A stretch of DNA of 64,000 bases from Gracilibacillus salinarum (GTDB taxonomy: Bacteria > Bacillota > Bacilli > Bacillales > Amphibacillaceae). Positions 52,093 through 63,787 of this stretch are shown one piece after another. The position numbers were made by a program, and so were the translations under genes. The notes under the pieces are model-generated. The model had not been told where the DNA came from, made no database searches, and was given only the letters and a program-made list of their open reading frames with translations. The first letter of the stretch is position 1; each line of letters opens with the position of its first letter. The DNA lies in assembly GCF_022919575.1 (NCBI RefSeq), contig NZ_CP095071.1:2418001-2482000 (forward strand), written 5' to 3'.

Positions 52093-53433
52093 CTAAATCT
52101 TGATGGAGGTCGCCGTCAAAGACCTCCATGCTTCTTGCAAAAACGGATCATTCATCATCCGAACAGTTTTAAAACCATTCAGCCAGCGATTCTTTGTAAA
52201 GAGATACCGCGTTGGCGCCATACTGGCAAACAAGTCATACATATCAACGGAATCTATTACAACTAAATCAGCAACCGCCCCTTCCTTGATTTCATGCTCC
52301 AAACCAAAAATACTGCCAGGTATCGTTGTCATCATGCGCAGTAAATGCAACAGCTCCGCTTCACTCGCCAAGTGCCCGGCATAAGCGGTCAACAAACCAA
52401 TTTGAACGAGGTCTCCTCGACCAAAAGGGTGAAACGGGTCATGAACATTATCAGATGCCGTGGCAATCGTAACACCGCCATTTATTAACTCTTTAATCCT
52501 CGTTACTCCCCTGCGAATCACTCCCTGATCAAACCTTCCTTGCAAATACATGTTGGCGCCAGGTAATGTAACAGCGTGAATCGACGCTTCCGCCATCCCC
52601 TCTATTAATCTAGCGGCTTTTTCATGGTTCATCGCCGCTAACGAGCACAAGTGACCTGCCGTAACCTGTCCTTGCATGTCGTATGCAATGGTCTTTTCAA
52701 TCAACGTTTCAATCGTACAAACCGCAGGATCATCATTCTCATCGACGTGCAAATCCAGAAATTTTTCATTTTCCACAGCCAGGCGAATCAGCGCATCGAT
52801 ATTTTCTTCTGGATTCGCTCTCAGGTGTGGAGCACCTCCAATTCCATCAATTCCTAGTTCCATAGCCTGTTGAATCACTGCGTATTGTTCTTTTGTATAA
52901 GACGCAACATCAGACAACATCGGAACAATTTGTATGGTTAACAGATCCCGCAATGCCTCTTTCACTTCTATCACTGCCGCAAGCTTATCCAATGCTAGTT
53001 TCGGACTTATATTCATCTCAAAATTAACATGCGTGCGAATGTGAGTGGTTCCGTATGATAATGATTCAAGCGCCTGGCGATATACCCGACGTTTAATCAT
53101 CTCCGGTGTAAACGTATGTGCTTTTTGATGATAGTTTTCGATGGCTTCCAATAATGTACCCGATTTATTAGGTACCTCTTTCAATGAGTAGGCTTTATCC
53201 AAATGAGTGTGAATATCAACAAAAGAGGGAAGAACGATTCTTCCCTCTAGATCAACATCCATCGCTTGCGAGAAATTATTTTCTAATTCCTGAAACGACA
53301 AGCCTTCACACTTCACATAACCTGTTTGCTCTTTCACCTGCTGATATACGCCATCACGAATAGTTATACTGTACAACTGTCCGTTGTTCCGCAATGGCAC
53401 TGACGCATTAAACAAAGTGATCGACTGGCTCAT
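52093..53433 (-). CDS. Second CodA-like amidohydrolase
   Basis: Amidohydrolase-superfamily deaminase/hydrolase of 446 residues, paralogous to its downstream neighbour. PSFVDIHTHLDKAY has HxH; THIRTHVNFE, LDLHVDENDDPAVCT, VTAGHLCSLAAM and ATASDNVHDPFHPFGRGDLVQI give the remaining ligands. MYLQGRFDQGVIRRGVTRIKELINGG resembles the CodA lid region. The two paralogues probably act on successive intermediates. It starts 2 bp before the binding-protein stop. Substrate unknown. Confidence 0.83.
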   Translation of the reverse strand: MSQSITLFNASVPLRNNGQLYSITIRDGVYQQVKEQTGYVKCEGLSFQELENNFSQAMDVDLEGRIVLPSFVDIHTHLDKAYSLKEVPNKSGTLLEAIENYHQKAHTFTPEMIKRRVYRQALESLSYGTTHIRTHVNFEMNISPKLALDKLAAVIEVKEALRDLLTIQIVPMLSDVASYTKEQYAVIQQAMELGIDGIGGAPHLRANPEENIDALIRLAVENEKFLDLHVDENDDPAVCTIETLIEKTIAYDMQGQVTAGHLCSLAAMNHEKAARLIEGMAEASIHAVTLPGANMYLQGRFDQGVIRRGVTRIKELINGGVTIATASDNVHDPFHPFGRGDLVQIGLLTAYAGHLASEAELLHLLRMMTTIPGSIFGLEHEIKEGAVADLVVIDSVDMYDLFASMAPTRYLFTKNRWLNGFKTVRMMNDPFLQEAWRSLTATSIKI

Positions 53434-53435
53434 GC

Positions 53436-54482
53436 CTATTCCTCCATTGGTAAGAATTCTGTCGTAAAGAAATTAGTCGGATCTTCATCATTCGTAATGA
53501 TGCCTAAATCTAGCATTTGTTCTTGTAAAGCCGCCCAACGTTCTTCCGTCATATAGCCAAATCCATGTTCTTCGGCATCACCACCGAATATAAGTTCTTC
53601 CTGTTCTTTAGCACCAAAATCCATTAATCCCTCCGTTAAATCAGGGTTATATTCTTTTAATATTTCTTTGTATGCTGCGGGATCGTCACGATATGCTTCC
53701 CAGCCTTTGACCGTCGCAGCCATAAACGCTTTAACCAGCTCTGGCTTTTCTTCGATAACATCCTCTGTCGTAAAAATAACATTGGAATACGGCTGGAATC
53801 CGGAATCATGAATACGTAAATAATTATTTTCTACCCCTTGCTGGTCTAATACATAAGGCTCTGAAGTGATGTAGCCTTGCGTTACAGCATCAGGATCTTC
53901 GATAAAAGTACTCAATTGTCCGGTATAAGACAATTCCTTCACTTCTTCCAGTTCATATGATTTTTTTATATACTCCCAGTAGCCAACTCCTGGAGCGGTA
54001 ATCGTCGTCATTCCTTCTAGATCTTCGAAATCTTCTACGCCAGCATCCGCATGTGAAATAAGTACGTATGGACTGACTTGAAAAATAGCTCCGATTGCTA
54101 CTAACGGAATGCCTTTGTCGCGAGCGTTCAGAATATCTTCACCAGATGTATAACCGAAATCCATTTTGCCTGAGGATACCAGCTGTGTTGCCGAAATCTG
54201 TGGACCACCCGGTTCAATGGTCATATCGATTCCTTCTTCTGCATAGAACCCTTCTTCTAATGCGGCATAATTACCGCCATGTTCAGGCTGAGCAAACCAG
54301 TTCGTTACTAAAGACGCTTCCCCTAAGTCACTAGTCTCTTCCTCCACAGTATCTACCGTCTCCTCAGCAGGCTCTGTATCTGCTTCTGCTTCTGAACTTT
54401 CATCCTCTCCACAAGCCGCCAGCAACGAAAGAACCATTATCATAAACACGAAAAACAGTTTGTTCCAATTTCGTTTACCCAT
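53436..54482 (-). CDS. ABC transporter substrate-binding lipoprotein (NMT1/THI5-like)
   Basis: Lipoprotein of 348 residues; the signal ends SLLAACGEDE with the lipobox Cys near 24, then a Glu/Asp/Thr-rich linker. The NMT1-like fold starts ASLVTNWFAQPEHGGNYAALEEGFYAEEGIDMTIEPGGP, which resembles ThiY and other pyrimidine or taurine/nitrate-type binding proteins. VSSGKMDFGYTSGEDIL is the conserved ligand-cleft loop. It works with the permease and ATPase of the same operon. ThiY-type similarity suggests an aromatic heterocycle as ligand (inference). Confidence 0.88.
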   Translation of the reverse strand: MGKRNWNKLFFVFMIMVLSLLAACGEDESSEAEADTEPAEETVDTVEEETSDLGEASLVTNWFAQPEHGGNYAALEEGFYAEEGIDMTIEPGGPQISATQLVSSGKMDFGYTSGEDILNARDKGIPLVAIGAIFQVSPYVLISHADAGVEDFEDLEGMTTITAPGVGYWEYIKKSYELEEVKELSYTGQLSTFIEDPDAVTQGYITSEPYVLDQQGVENNYLRIHDSGFQPYSNVIFTTEDVIEEKPELVKAFMAATVKGWEAYRDDPAAYKEILKEYNPDLTEGLMDFGAKEQEELIFGGDAEEHGFGYMTEERWAALQEQMLDLGIITNDEDPTNFFTTEFLPMEE

Positions 54483-54498
54483 CCCTTTTCCCCCTTTA

Positions 54499-55347
54499 TT
54501 AACTATCCTTCTTCATTTCAGACTCATGCCATGAACCCAATAACATTTTGGAAAGCAGGTTGACCAATAAGAAAAATATAATTCCCAGCAAGGATGCTGC
54601 TATCCCGCAAGCAAATAAATATGGAATTTCCATCGTTGTTGATGCTACGGTGATCGCATAGCCCAGACCACCATCACCTCCCCCAATACCTGCTATATAT
54701 TCACCAACAATAGCGCCAATAATCGCTAACGTACAGGATATTTTCAAACCGGCAATAATATATGGCAATGCTGCCGGAATGCGAATTTTCCACATGATTT
54801 GCCATTTAGATGCATGATACAGACTCATTAAATCCATCATTCCTCGATCTGTCGCATTTAGACCAATCAATGTATTCGACAGCATCGGGAAGAAGCCGAT
54901 GGTAAATGCGATAATAACGATTGCATTCATCCCCGAACCGAACCAGATCACAATGATCGGCGCAATAGCAACAATCGGAATCGTCTGCAACAGAATCGCA
55001 TAAGGGTATAAACTTCTTTCTAATATTTTGGAACTTGCCATCACAATCGCCGCTGATACCCCAATGAAGACACTAAAGACAAATCCGAGCACTGATTCAA
55101 GAATCGTAGTGGATGCTGATGCCCATAATCTGTCCCAATTCTCTACTGTTGCGGATAGTACGTCAGTTGGTTTCGGCAAAATGTACGGAGGTATTTGCAT
55201 CAATAGCGCACCAAATTGCCAAATAGCGATAAAGAGAACCAGCGCAATAATCGGGGGCAGCCAGGTCTGAAGAAACTGCAAATTTACTTTCTTTGCTTTA
55301 ACCGTTTCACTTTTCACTTCTAATTGTTTTGTTTGTGCATTCTCCAT
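54499..55347 (-). CDS. ABC transporter permease (SsuC/TauC/ThiX type)
   Basis: Membrane subunit of 282 residues with six predicted helices from residue ~30 on. The BPD_transp_1 domain contains the coupling motif (EAA-like) ASKWQIMWKIRIPAALPYIIAGLKISCTLAIIGAIVGEYI near 185-225. It lies 17 bp upstream of the binding-protein gene and 11 bp after the oxidase gene. Only one permease gene is present, so it should form a homodimer. Confidence 0.92.
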   Translation of the reverse strand: MENAQTKQLEVKSETVKAKKVNLQFLQTWLPPIIALVLFIAIWQFGALLMQIPPYILPKPTDVLSATVENWDRLWASASTTILESVLGFVFSVFIGVSAAIVMASSKILERSLYPYAILLQTIPIVAIAPIIVIWFGSGMNAIVIIAFTIGFFPMLSNTLIGLNATDRGMMDLMSLYHASKWQIMWKIRIPAALPYIIAGLKISCTLAIIGAIVGEYIAGIGGGDGGLGYAITVASTTMEIPYLFACGIAASLLGIIFFLLVNLLSKMLLGSWHESEMKKDS

Positions 55348-55358
55348 ATTGAGCCTCC

Positions 55359-56699
55359 TCAGTTCATAAGTTCCATTTTTTCATCTTTTGGAATCTTTCC
55401 TTTGTTCAACAGATCATATGGATCATTTTGCCTTTTCAATGTTTCAATTTCTTTCATTCGCAGATCATAACCGCCAGATCCGAGTAGATACGTATGGGGG
55501 TCGTTAACACTGACACCATTCTCTTGAAAAAAGTCGATAATCTCATACAACCGCTCTTTCGACTTATATTCCACAATCGGCAAGGAACCAGGTGTTACCT
55601 CCCCCTTGATTTTCATAAATTCAAAGTGAAATTGCACCTCATATTCAAACTTTTCCCTGATCAGACGCATTTGTTCGAATACTCTCTTCGGATCGAACCT
55701 TGCTTGTAAATATGTGATGTTTTCTCCATGTTTGTGCGCCCACAATGTGGCGTGATTCCAAGTGAAGTCTGACACCTTCAAGCCTTTATGATACTTATCA
55801 GCTGGAATCGTGAAGCTCACATCCCCTTTATATTTATCAATCAGTTCATGTAAAAGCGGAACAGATGGTTCTGCTATTTCCAGCATAGCGATTGATTTAT
55901 CTTCTGTTAGATGTTTTTTAAGTTGTTGAAAATGGGCTGGAATTGGCCACTCACAGACAGATACGAGCCTTTTGGTGATCGCTTCATCATGTGCTAGTTC
56001 GTCACAGAAGAGAACTGCCTGCTGAAAAGTCGTGAAAGAAACGATAAATTGCGACCACTCTGTCTTCGACTCTACCGGGAGAACCGCTTCAACCAATATA
56101 CCTGTCGTTCCATAATTGTGGATATAATCATGCATTTCTTCACCTGAAACAGTAAGGATTCGCGGTTCTTCTTCTATGGTCATGATCGTAACTTCCGAGA
56201 CGTTGCCATCCCACAAGTTCCCCCAGCGAATCGAACCAATCCCTCCTGATCCCCCGCAAAGAAAGCCTCCTACCGTCGACTTCATAAACGTACTCGGAAA
56301 GATTCGAAGCTCTTTCTCTTCTTGTCGCAATGTTTTCTCTAACATTCCCATTTTGACTCCAGCTTGGGTCCTAACCTTAGTATCATTCACTTCCACAATC
56401 TGATTTAACTTAGTCAGATCAAGCACAATCCCACCAAACAACGGCACACCTTGACCGTAATTACCAGTTCCCGCTCCCCTTGGCGTCAATGGAATACGGT
56501 TTTCCACCGCAAATCGTACAAGCGTTTTTAGTTCTTCGATTGTTTTTGGGGCTACTGCACAATCTGCAACCTTATCTCGCAATTGCTCCTGTAGTACCGG
56601 GGAATACCAGTAGAAATCTTTCGATAACCGATCGACCGCCGCTTCTTTCACAATGACATTCTCTTCACCTATCAACTGCATCAGCCTGTCTTTCCACAT
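55359..56699 (-). CDS. FAD-binding oxidoreductase (GlcD / FAD_binding_4 type)
   Basis: Vanillyl-alcohol-oxidase-fold flavoprotein of 446 residues from ATG 56699, with GAGGTGATC just upstream. The PCMH FAD domain (~35-210) shows PKTIEELKTLVRFAVENRIPLTPRGAGTGNYGQGVPLFGGIVLDLTKLN and STVGGFLCGGSGGIGS. The C-terminal part has a glycolate-oxidase-like cap and NDPYDLLNKGKIP. It is unusual between the ATPase and permease genes of an importer and probably oxidises the imported compound or a ring-opened hydroxy/amine product. No linked iron-sulfur subunit (GlcF) is present. Confidence 0.88.
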   Translation of the reverse strand: MWKDRLMQLIGEENVIVKEAAVDRLSKDFYWYSPVLQEQLRDKVADCAVAPKTIEELKTLVRFAVENRIPLTPRGAGTGNYGQGVPLFGGIVLDLTKLNQIVEVNDTKVRTQAGVKMGMLEKTLRQEEKELRIFPSTFMKSTVGGFLCGGSGGIGSIRWGNLWDGNVSEVTIMTIEEEPRILTVSGEEMHDYIHNYGTTGILVEAVLPVESKTEWSQFIVSFTTFQQAVLFCDELAHDEAITKRLVSVCEWPIPAHFQQLKKHLTEDKSIAMLEIAEPSVPLLHELIDKYKGDVSFTIPADKYHKGLKVSDFTWNHATLWAHKHGENITYLQARFDPKRVFEQMRLIREKFEYEVQFHFEFMKIKGEVTPGSLPIVEYKSKERLYEIIDFFQENGVSVNDPHTYLLGSGGYDLRMKEIETLKRQNDPYDLLNKGKIPKDEKMELMN

Positions 56700-56712
56700 T
56701 ATGATCACCTCA

Positions 56713-57510
56713 TTAAAATTTTAGATCGCGCGAAACTTGTGCAACGATATCACTGAATTCATGGGTTGTACGTACTTCATCATTACGAGGAAAAGGAAGT
56801 CTGACGTCTAATGCAGAAGCAACTTTACCAGGGCTAGGAGTCATCACCGCTACTCTGGTAGATAGATAGACTGCCTCAAACACATTATGAGTGATAAATA
56901 GAACGGTCATTTTTTGCGATTCCCAGATTCGTAATAATTCCGATTGCAAGCTTTGTCTTGTTATTTCATCAAGCGCTCCAAAAGGTTCGTCCATTAACAA
57001 TAATTTTGGTTTCGCTACTAACGCTCTTGCAATCGATACTCTCATTTTCATCCCACCTGATAATTGTCGTGGTAATGATTTTGTATAATCTTTTAACCCT
57101 ACTAATTCCAGTGCTTGAGCAGCTTCTTCTATTTTTTCTTTTTTTGACTTTTTCTGAAACTCAAGTGGCAGCATGACGTTTTCCAATACAGAGCGCCACG
57201 GCAGAAGCGTTGAATCTTGAAACACAAATCCAACATTGGTTCTTTTCTGCTGCATCGGATTCATCTGTGAGCCGAGGATTTCGATACTGCCTTGCGTGTT
57301 ATCGATCAACCCTGATATCATTTTAAAAATAGTAGACTTTCCACATCCTGATGGACCGACAAAAGAGATGAATTCTCCCTCTGCAATGTCGATGTTGACA
57401 TTATCGACTGCCACATTTCCATTTGGAAATACCTTGCTGACACCAGACATTCTCACTACATTTTCGATTGCTTGCTGCTTCACCGTATCTTCTGCTAATG
57501 TTGTATTCAT
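56713..57510 (-). CDS. ABC transporter ATP-binding protein (SsuB/TauB/ThiZ type)
   Basis: ATPase of 265 residues. Walker A is GPSGCGKST near 55-63, the Q-loop is in VGFVFQDSTLLPWRSVLENV, the signature is LSGGMKMRVSIARAL and Walker B is LLLMDEPFGALDEITRQ, with His in LFITHNVFEAVYL. It belongs to the nitrate/sulfonate/taurine class, matching the permease and binding protein. Its start overlaps the creatininase-family stop by 1 nt. Confidence 0.95.
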   Translation of the reverse strand: MNTTLAEDTVKQQAIENVVRMSGVSKVFPNGNVAVDNVNIDIAEGEFISFVGPSGCGKSTIFKMISGLIDNTQGSIEILGSQMNPMQQKRTNVGFVFQDSTLLPWRSVLENVMLPLEFQKKSKKEKIEEAAQALELVGLKDYTKSLPRQLSGGMKMRVSIARALVAKPKLLLMDEPFGALDEITRQSLQSELLRIWESQKMTVLFITHNVFEAVYLSTRVAVMTPSPGKVASALDVRLPFPRNDEVRTTHEFSDIVAQVSRDLKF

Positions 57511-58331
57511 TAGGATCCCCCTTTTTGTAATTGATCGATATTAAACTTACTCATTTCAACCAAGGCTTCTGCCACATACTGAGCGGATCTGCGATTAATC
57601 TCTTCTCCTTTTTCTAATGTTGCCTGCGTGGCGTCTCCAGCCATTCCTGTTTCAGATATGTCATTGATGACCCATGCAAAATAACAGCTGCCCTTCAAAT
57701 ATAAATGCTTGTTATCTTCAGGTAATCCAAGAAACTCTTTGGGACTTAATGCGGGGTGCACCCAGTTCTCTTTCATGTCCAGCACCATCGAGGTTTCTAC
57801 GTCACCTCCATGGATACCAAACACTCGCTCTTTCTCTGACACCAAATCCGTGATCAAGCCTCCATCTGAAGAATTCAAACGAAAGACCATCATGCCCGTC
57901 TCAATTCTTATCTCCCGAGAAATCATATTTAACAAATCGTGATTTCCTCCATGTGAGTTAAACAAGACAAGTCGTTTAAAACCACTTTCACTGACACTTC
58001 TGGCGATGTCCATGACGACTGCCTGCAAGGTTGAAGCTGACAAAGTCATCGTTCCAGCCATCTTTAGATGTTCGGTACTTTTGCCGTATGGTATTGGTGG
58101 CAATAACCAGATATTATCTCTCTCAGAAAAATGCTCAAATGCCTCTGTTAAGATTCCCTCTGCAATTAACGTATCGGTATAGATTGGCATATGCGGTCCA
58201 TGCTGTTCTACTGCACCTACAGGCAACACGACGAGCGCATCCTCCTTGGATAACTGCTTGACTTGCTCTGTTGTTAATCTTGGTAAGAAGCGGTTTTCAA
58301 ATGCTTCCCCTTGATATCTTGTCACTCGCAT
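57510..58331 (-). CDS. Creatininase-family amidohydrolase
   Basis: Creatininase/MftE/ArfB-fold metalloenzyme of 273 residues from ATG 58331, preceded by AGGAGTTGTGAGA. Metal ligands and core motifs are LPVGAVEQHGPHMPIYTDTLIAE (Glu, His, Asp) and FNSHGGNHDLLNMISREI. HGGDVETSMVLDM carries the final Glu. The family hydrolyses cyclic or formyl amides such as creatinine and formylaminopyrimidines. First gene of the seven-gene operon, so ring opening or deformylation of the imported heterocycle is likely; exact substrate unknown. Confidence 0.9.
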   Translation of the reverse strand: MRVTRYQGEAFENRFLPRLTTEQVKQLSKEDALVVLPVGAVEQHGPHMPIYTDTLIAEGILTEAFEHFSERDNIWLLPPIPYGKSTEHLKMAGTMTLSASTLQAVVMDIARSVSESGFKRLVLFNSHGGNHDLLNMISREIRIETGMMVFRLNSSDGGLITDLVSEKERVFGIHGGDVETSMVLDMKENWVHPALSPKEFLGLPEDNKHLYLKGSCYFAWVINDISETGMAGDATQATLEKGEEINRRSAQYVAEALVEMSKFNIDQLQKGGS

Positions 58332-58607
58332 TCTCACAACTCCTATATATTTGACATATTTCTATCTTTCGCTGATTCCATTTTGATAGTGTAATAATAT
58401 TTAACATGAGACGTTATTTATTGTTACGATTATCTTAAGTGAAATGAGGACGACTGTCATTGGTCATTTTCGATAAATAATCCATGTTCATTAGACACTA
58501 TTGACAAATAATTCAGACTATTTTCTGATCTAACAAAGCTAAGCCCTTATTTAACAAGACATTGACGGATGTTGCATCTTGTTAGATGTTCTCACATAAG
58601 AAAAAGA

Positions 58608-58762
58608 ACAAAGGCGCAAGCGTCCGTTTAGAGACGTAGCGAATGGAGCGAATCAACTGAGATAAAGGAATCACGGTGAGCTTGCGAATCGATGATGACT
58701 TATCGTAGGGCGATTTCGCGAAGTCGCCTAGTCTATGGGTACTGGAGCCGGACGTGGCCGTT
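58608..58762 (+). repeat. Single copy of a Bacillaceae-type GGCGCAAGCG repeat
   Basis: Starts CAAAGGCGCAAGCGTCCG, ends GGAGCCGGACGTGGCCG. The ends pair (CGTCCG/CGGACG), and an inner hairpin GGCGATTT-cg-CGAAGTCGCC is visible. Sequences of this look occur between genes in several Bacillaceae (from memory). Unlike the double-hairpin family it occurs once in the window. No ORF. Confidence 0.6.
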
Positions 58763-58864
58763 TCTGTCAGCGAACATCATATAGCCCAAAATTTATACTT
58801 TCTTGACTTACTAAAAAAACCGGGAAAGCCCACCCGGTCCTAACTAACAAATAATATACAACTA

Positions 58865-59502
58865 CCTTTAATATGGATTATGTCAACAAAGGCTGTATTG
58901 CAGAATGGTCATTTTGATATATTTTATCTACTTAGCATAGCTCCGGAAAAAGGCTCCGCGTCCTGTGGAGCACGGCTTCAGCTAGGCTACTACTAGAAAT
59001 AACATCTGGGCTGCCTTGTGCCGAGGAAGTTTACCTCGAAGCGATACTAGAAGACACAGGCACAGACCAAGTGGATCTTCAGTTCGCGCTGATTCCACGA
59101 GAGTCTCCGCCTATTTCCTACGCTTGAAGGAAGTGCTACAACGTATGGAACAGCTAAAAGCAGTGGTTTTAGGTATTATGTTATTCATTCCATTCCTGTT
59201 ATGTATACAGTGATCAATATGCTACCTCTTACAAAAGTTGTACATAGCGTAGGTCAACCACGTAGACTCCCGCGGGACAGGCAGGCGCTGAAGATCCACA
59301 ACGTCTGCACCTGTGTCTACTAGTAATGCTTCGAAGTAGGCTTCCTCGGTGCAAGGCAGCAAAGAAGTAGCTCGAGTAGTAGCCTAGCTTCAGCCGTGCC
59401 CCGCAGGAAGTGGTTGGCCGGAGCGGTATCCCAGCACATTAAATATCTCAATATGCATGCTCGGCTAGTGATGGCTAGCATTACATAATCCATATTACAG
59501 GA
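58865..59502 (+). repeat. Double-hairpin element 8 (L then R)
   Basis: 638 bp; ends CCTTTAATATGGATTATGT and TACATAATCCATATTACAGG, each with a change. Both modules carry the long apex (GCCTTGTGCCGAGGAAG..., and GTCTGCACCTGTGTCTACTA...GGTGCAAGGCAGC). A few bases of module R are lost (CCCCGCAGGAAGTGGTTGG lacks CGCGG). It lies between minus-strand genes, in the far upstream region of the creatininase operon. The left flank hairpin CCGGGaaagcccaCCCGG is at 58820-58836. Confidence 0.87.
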
Positions 59503-59563
59503 ACTCCACTTCATGTTTAATATGTTCACTGCTGTGACTGCACTATTATACTTTCTTGACTGA

Positions 59564-59600
59564 CAAAAGCCACTTAGTCTAGTTCGACTAAGTGGCTTCG
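59564..59600 (-). terminator. Terminator of galactanase gene
   Basis: AAGCCACTTAGTC-tagttc-GACTAAGTGGCTT, perfect 13-bp stem; TTTTGTC follows on the minus strand. Confidence 0.92.
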
Positions 59601-59604
59601 TTAT

Positions 59605-62808
<3,204 letters not shown>

Positions 62809-63016
62809 AATATTGATATATATCAAATTATTCGGATAGAGTTTCAGAAAATGAAACGGGAGCCGGCTTCTTTCGATTTTGTTTAGCTCTATTAAAAGGG
62901 AAAAGAGAATGTGATATTATGGTAATTGGTTCTAGAGACAAAAATAATAAATTACAAATCAAATGGGCTTACAAGATAATTAAAGTAATTAGAAATAACT
63001 TTTGGGAGATAGAGAG

Positions 63017-63556
63017 ATGAAAACAAACAATTGACCTCTAGTACAATTAAGGGAGTTAACTTTGGAAGACGTGGAAGACCGTTATCAATGGTGTTTAGAT
63101 AAAGAACTGACAAAGCACTTAAATATGCCGGAGAAGTAGCCACCTTTTAGCAGAGAAGAAACTAAAAATTGGATTGAGATGTGTATAAATAAGACAAACG
63201 GATATGAACAAAAAGCCATCCTAACACAAGAAGGAAAACACATTGGGTGGGTTGATTTAAAGAACATAGATAAGTTAAATAAACATGCTGAATTAGGTAT
63301 TGCGATTGGCGATAAAAACTATCAGGGCAAAGGTTTTGGACTTGCAGCAATGAAAGAAATGCTAAAATGGGGATTTAATGAACTGGGGCTAAATAAGATT
63401 TGGTTAAGAGTTGAATTGGATAATGAAAAAGCAATCAAATCTTATAAACGTGCAGGCTATGCAGAGGAAGGAATTTTAAGACAAGATCGGTTGAGAAATG
63501 GAGAGTTTGTTGATCGACTAAGAATGAGTATTCTTAAACACGAATTCTTCAAGTAA
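63017..63556 (+). pseudogene. GNAT acetyltransferase with two in-frame stops
   Basis: A continuous GNAT reading frame starts at ATG 63017 behind TTTGGGAGATAGAG but is cut by TGA at 63032 (after MKTNN) and TAG at 63137 (after HLNMPEK). The frame is otherwise unshifted: ELTLEDVEDRYQWCLDKELTKHL precedes the TAG, and PPFSREETKNWIEMCINKTNGYEQ follows it. The acetyl-CoA site LGIAIGDKNYQGKGFGLAAMKEMLKWG and the NEKAIKSYKRAGYAEEG signature are intact. ATG 63179 could still yield a 125-residue C-terminal fragment lacking the first strand and helix, without a clear ribosome site. Probably a recent pseudogene. Confidence 0.8.
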
Positions 63557-63596
63557 CGGAATGCTTTAGCTGATAAACAAAATTAAATAATACGAT

Positions 63597-63625
63597 AAAA
63601 ACGCTCAGAAAAATCTAAGCGTTTT
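63597..63625. terminator. Intrinsic terminator after GNAT pseudogene
   Basis: AAAACGCTcAGA-aaaa-TCTaAGCGTTTT with T/A-rich flanks on both sides. Confidence 0.78.
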
Positions 63626-63787
63626 ATATGCTGTGACACCACTTTGATATATAGCGAGTGCCAGGATACCACTCCACTCTGACCAAGTGTATATGGTAAG
63701 ACAAATACAAAAGAAAAAGCATGAAGCTTGTTTATTGCGGATCAAATTTAATAAGCTGACATATTTCTCCTTGCCTCATTGTTTGTT

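Noticed and set aside
50824-53433. Assigning the two amidohydrolases firmly as cytosine deaminase
   Set aside because: CodA-type motifs are also shared by creatinine deaminase and AtzC-like enzymes, and the operon contains a creatininase-family gene.
62877-63016. Small gene before the GNAT pseudogene
   Set aside because: Only very short frames interrupted by stops; the region is better read as promoter and leader.
63032-63139. Recoding of TGA and TAG as selenocysteine or pyrrolysine in the GNAT frame
   Set aside because: No SECIS-like or Pyl context, and GNAT enzymes do not need these residues; nonsense mutation is simpler.
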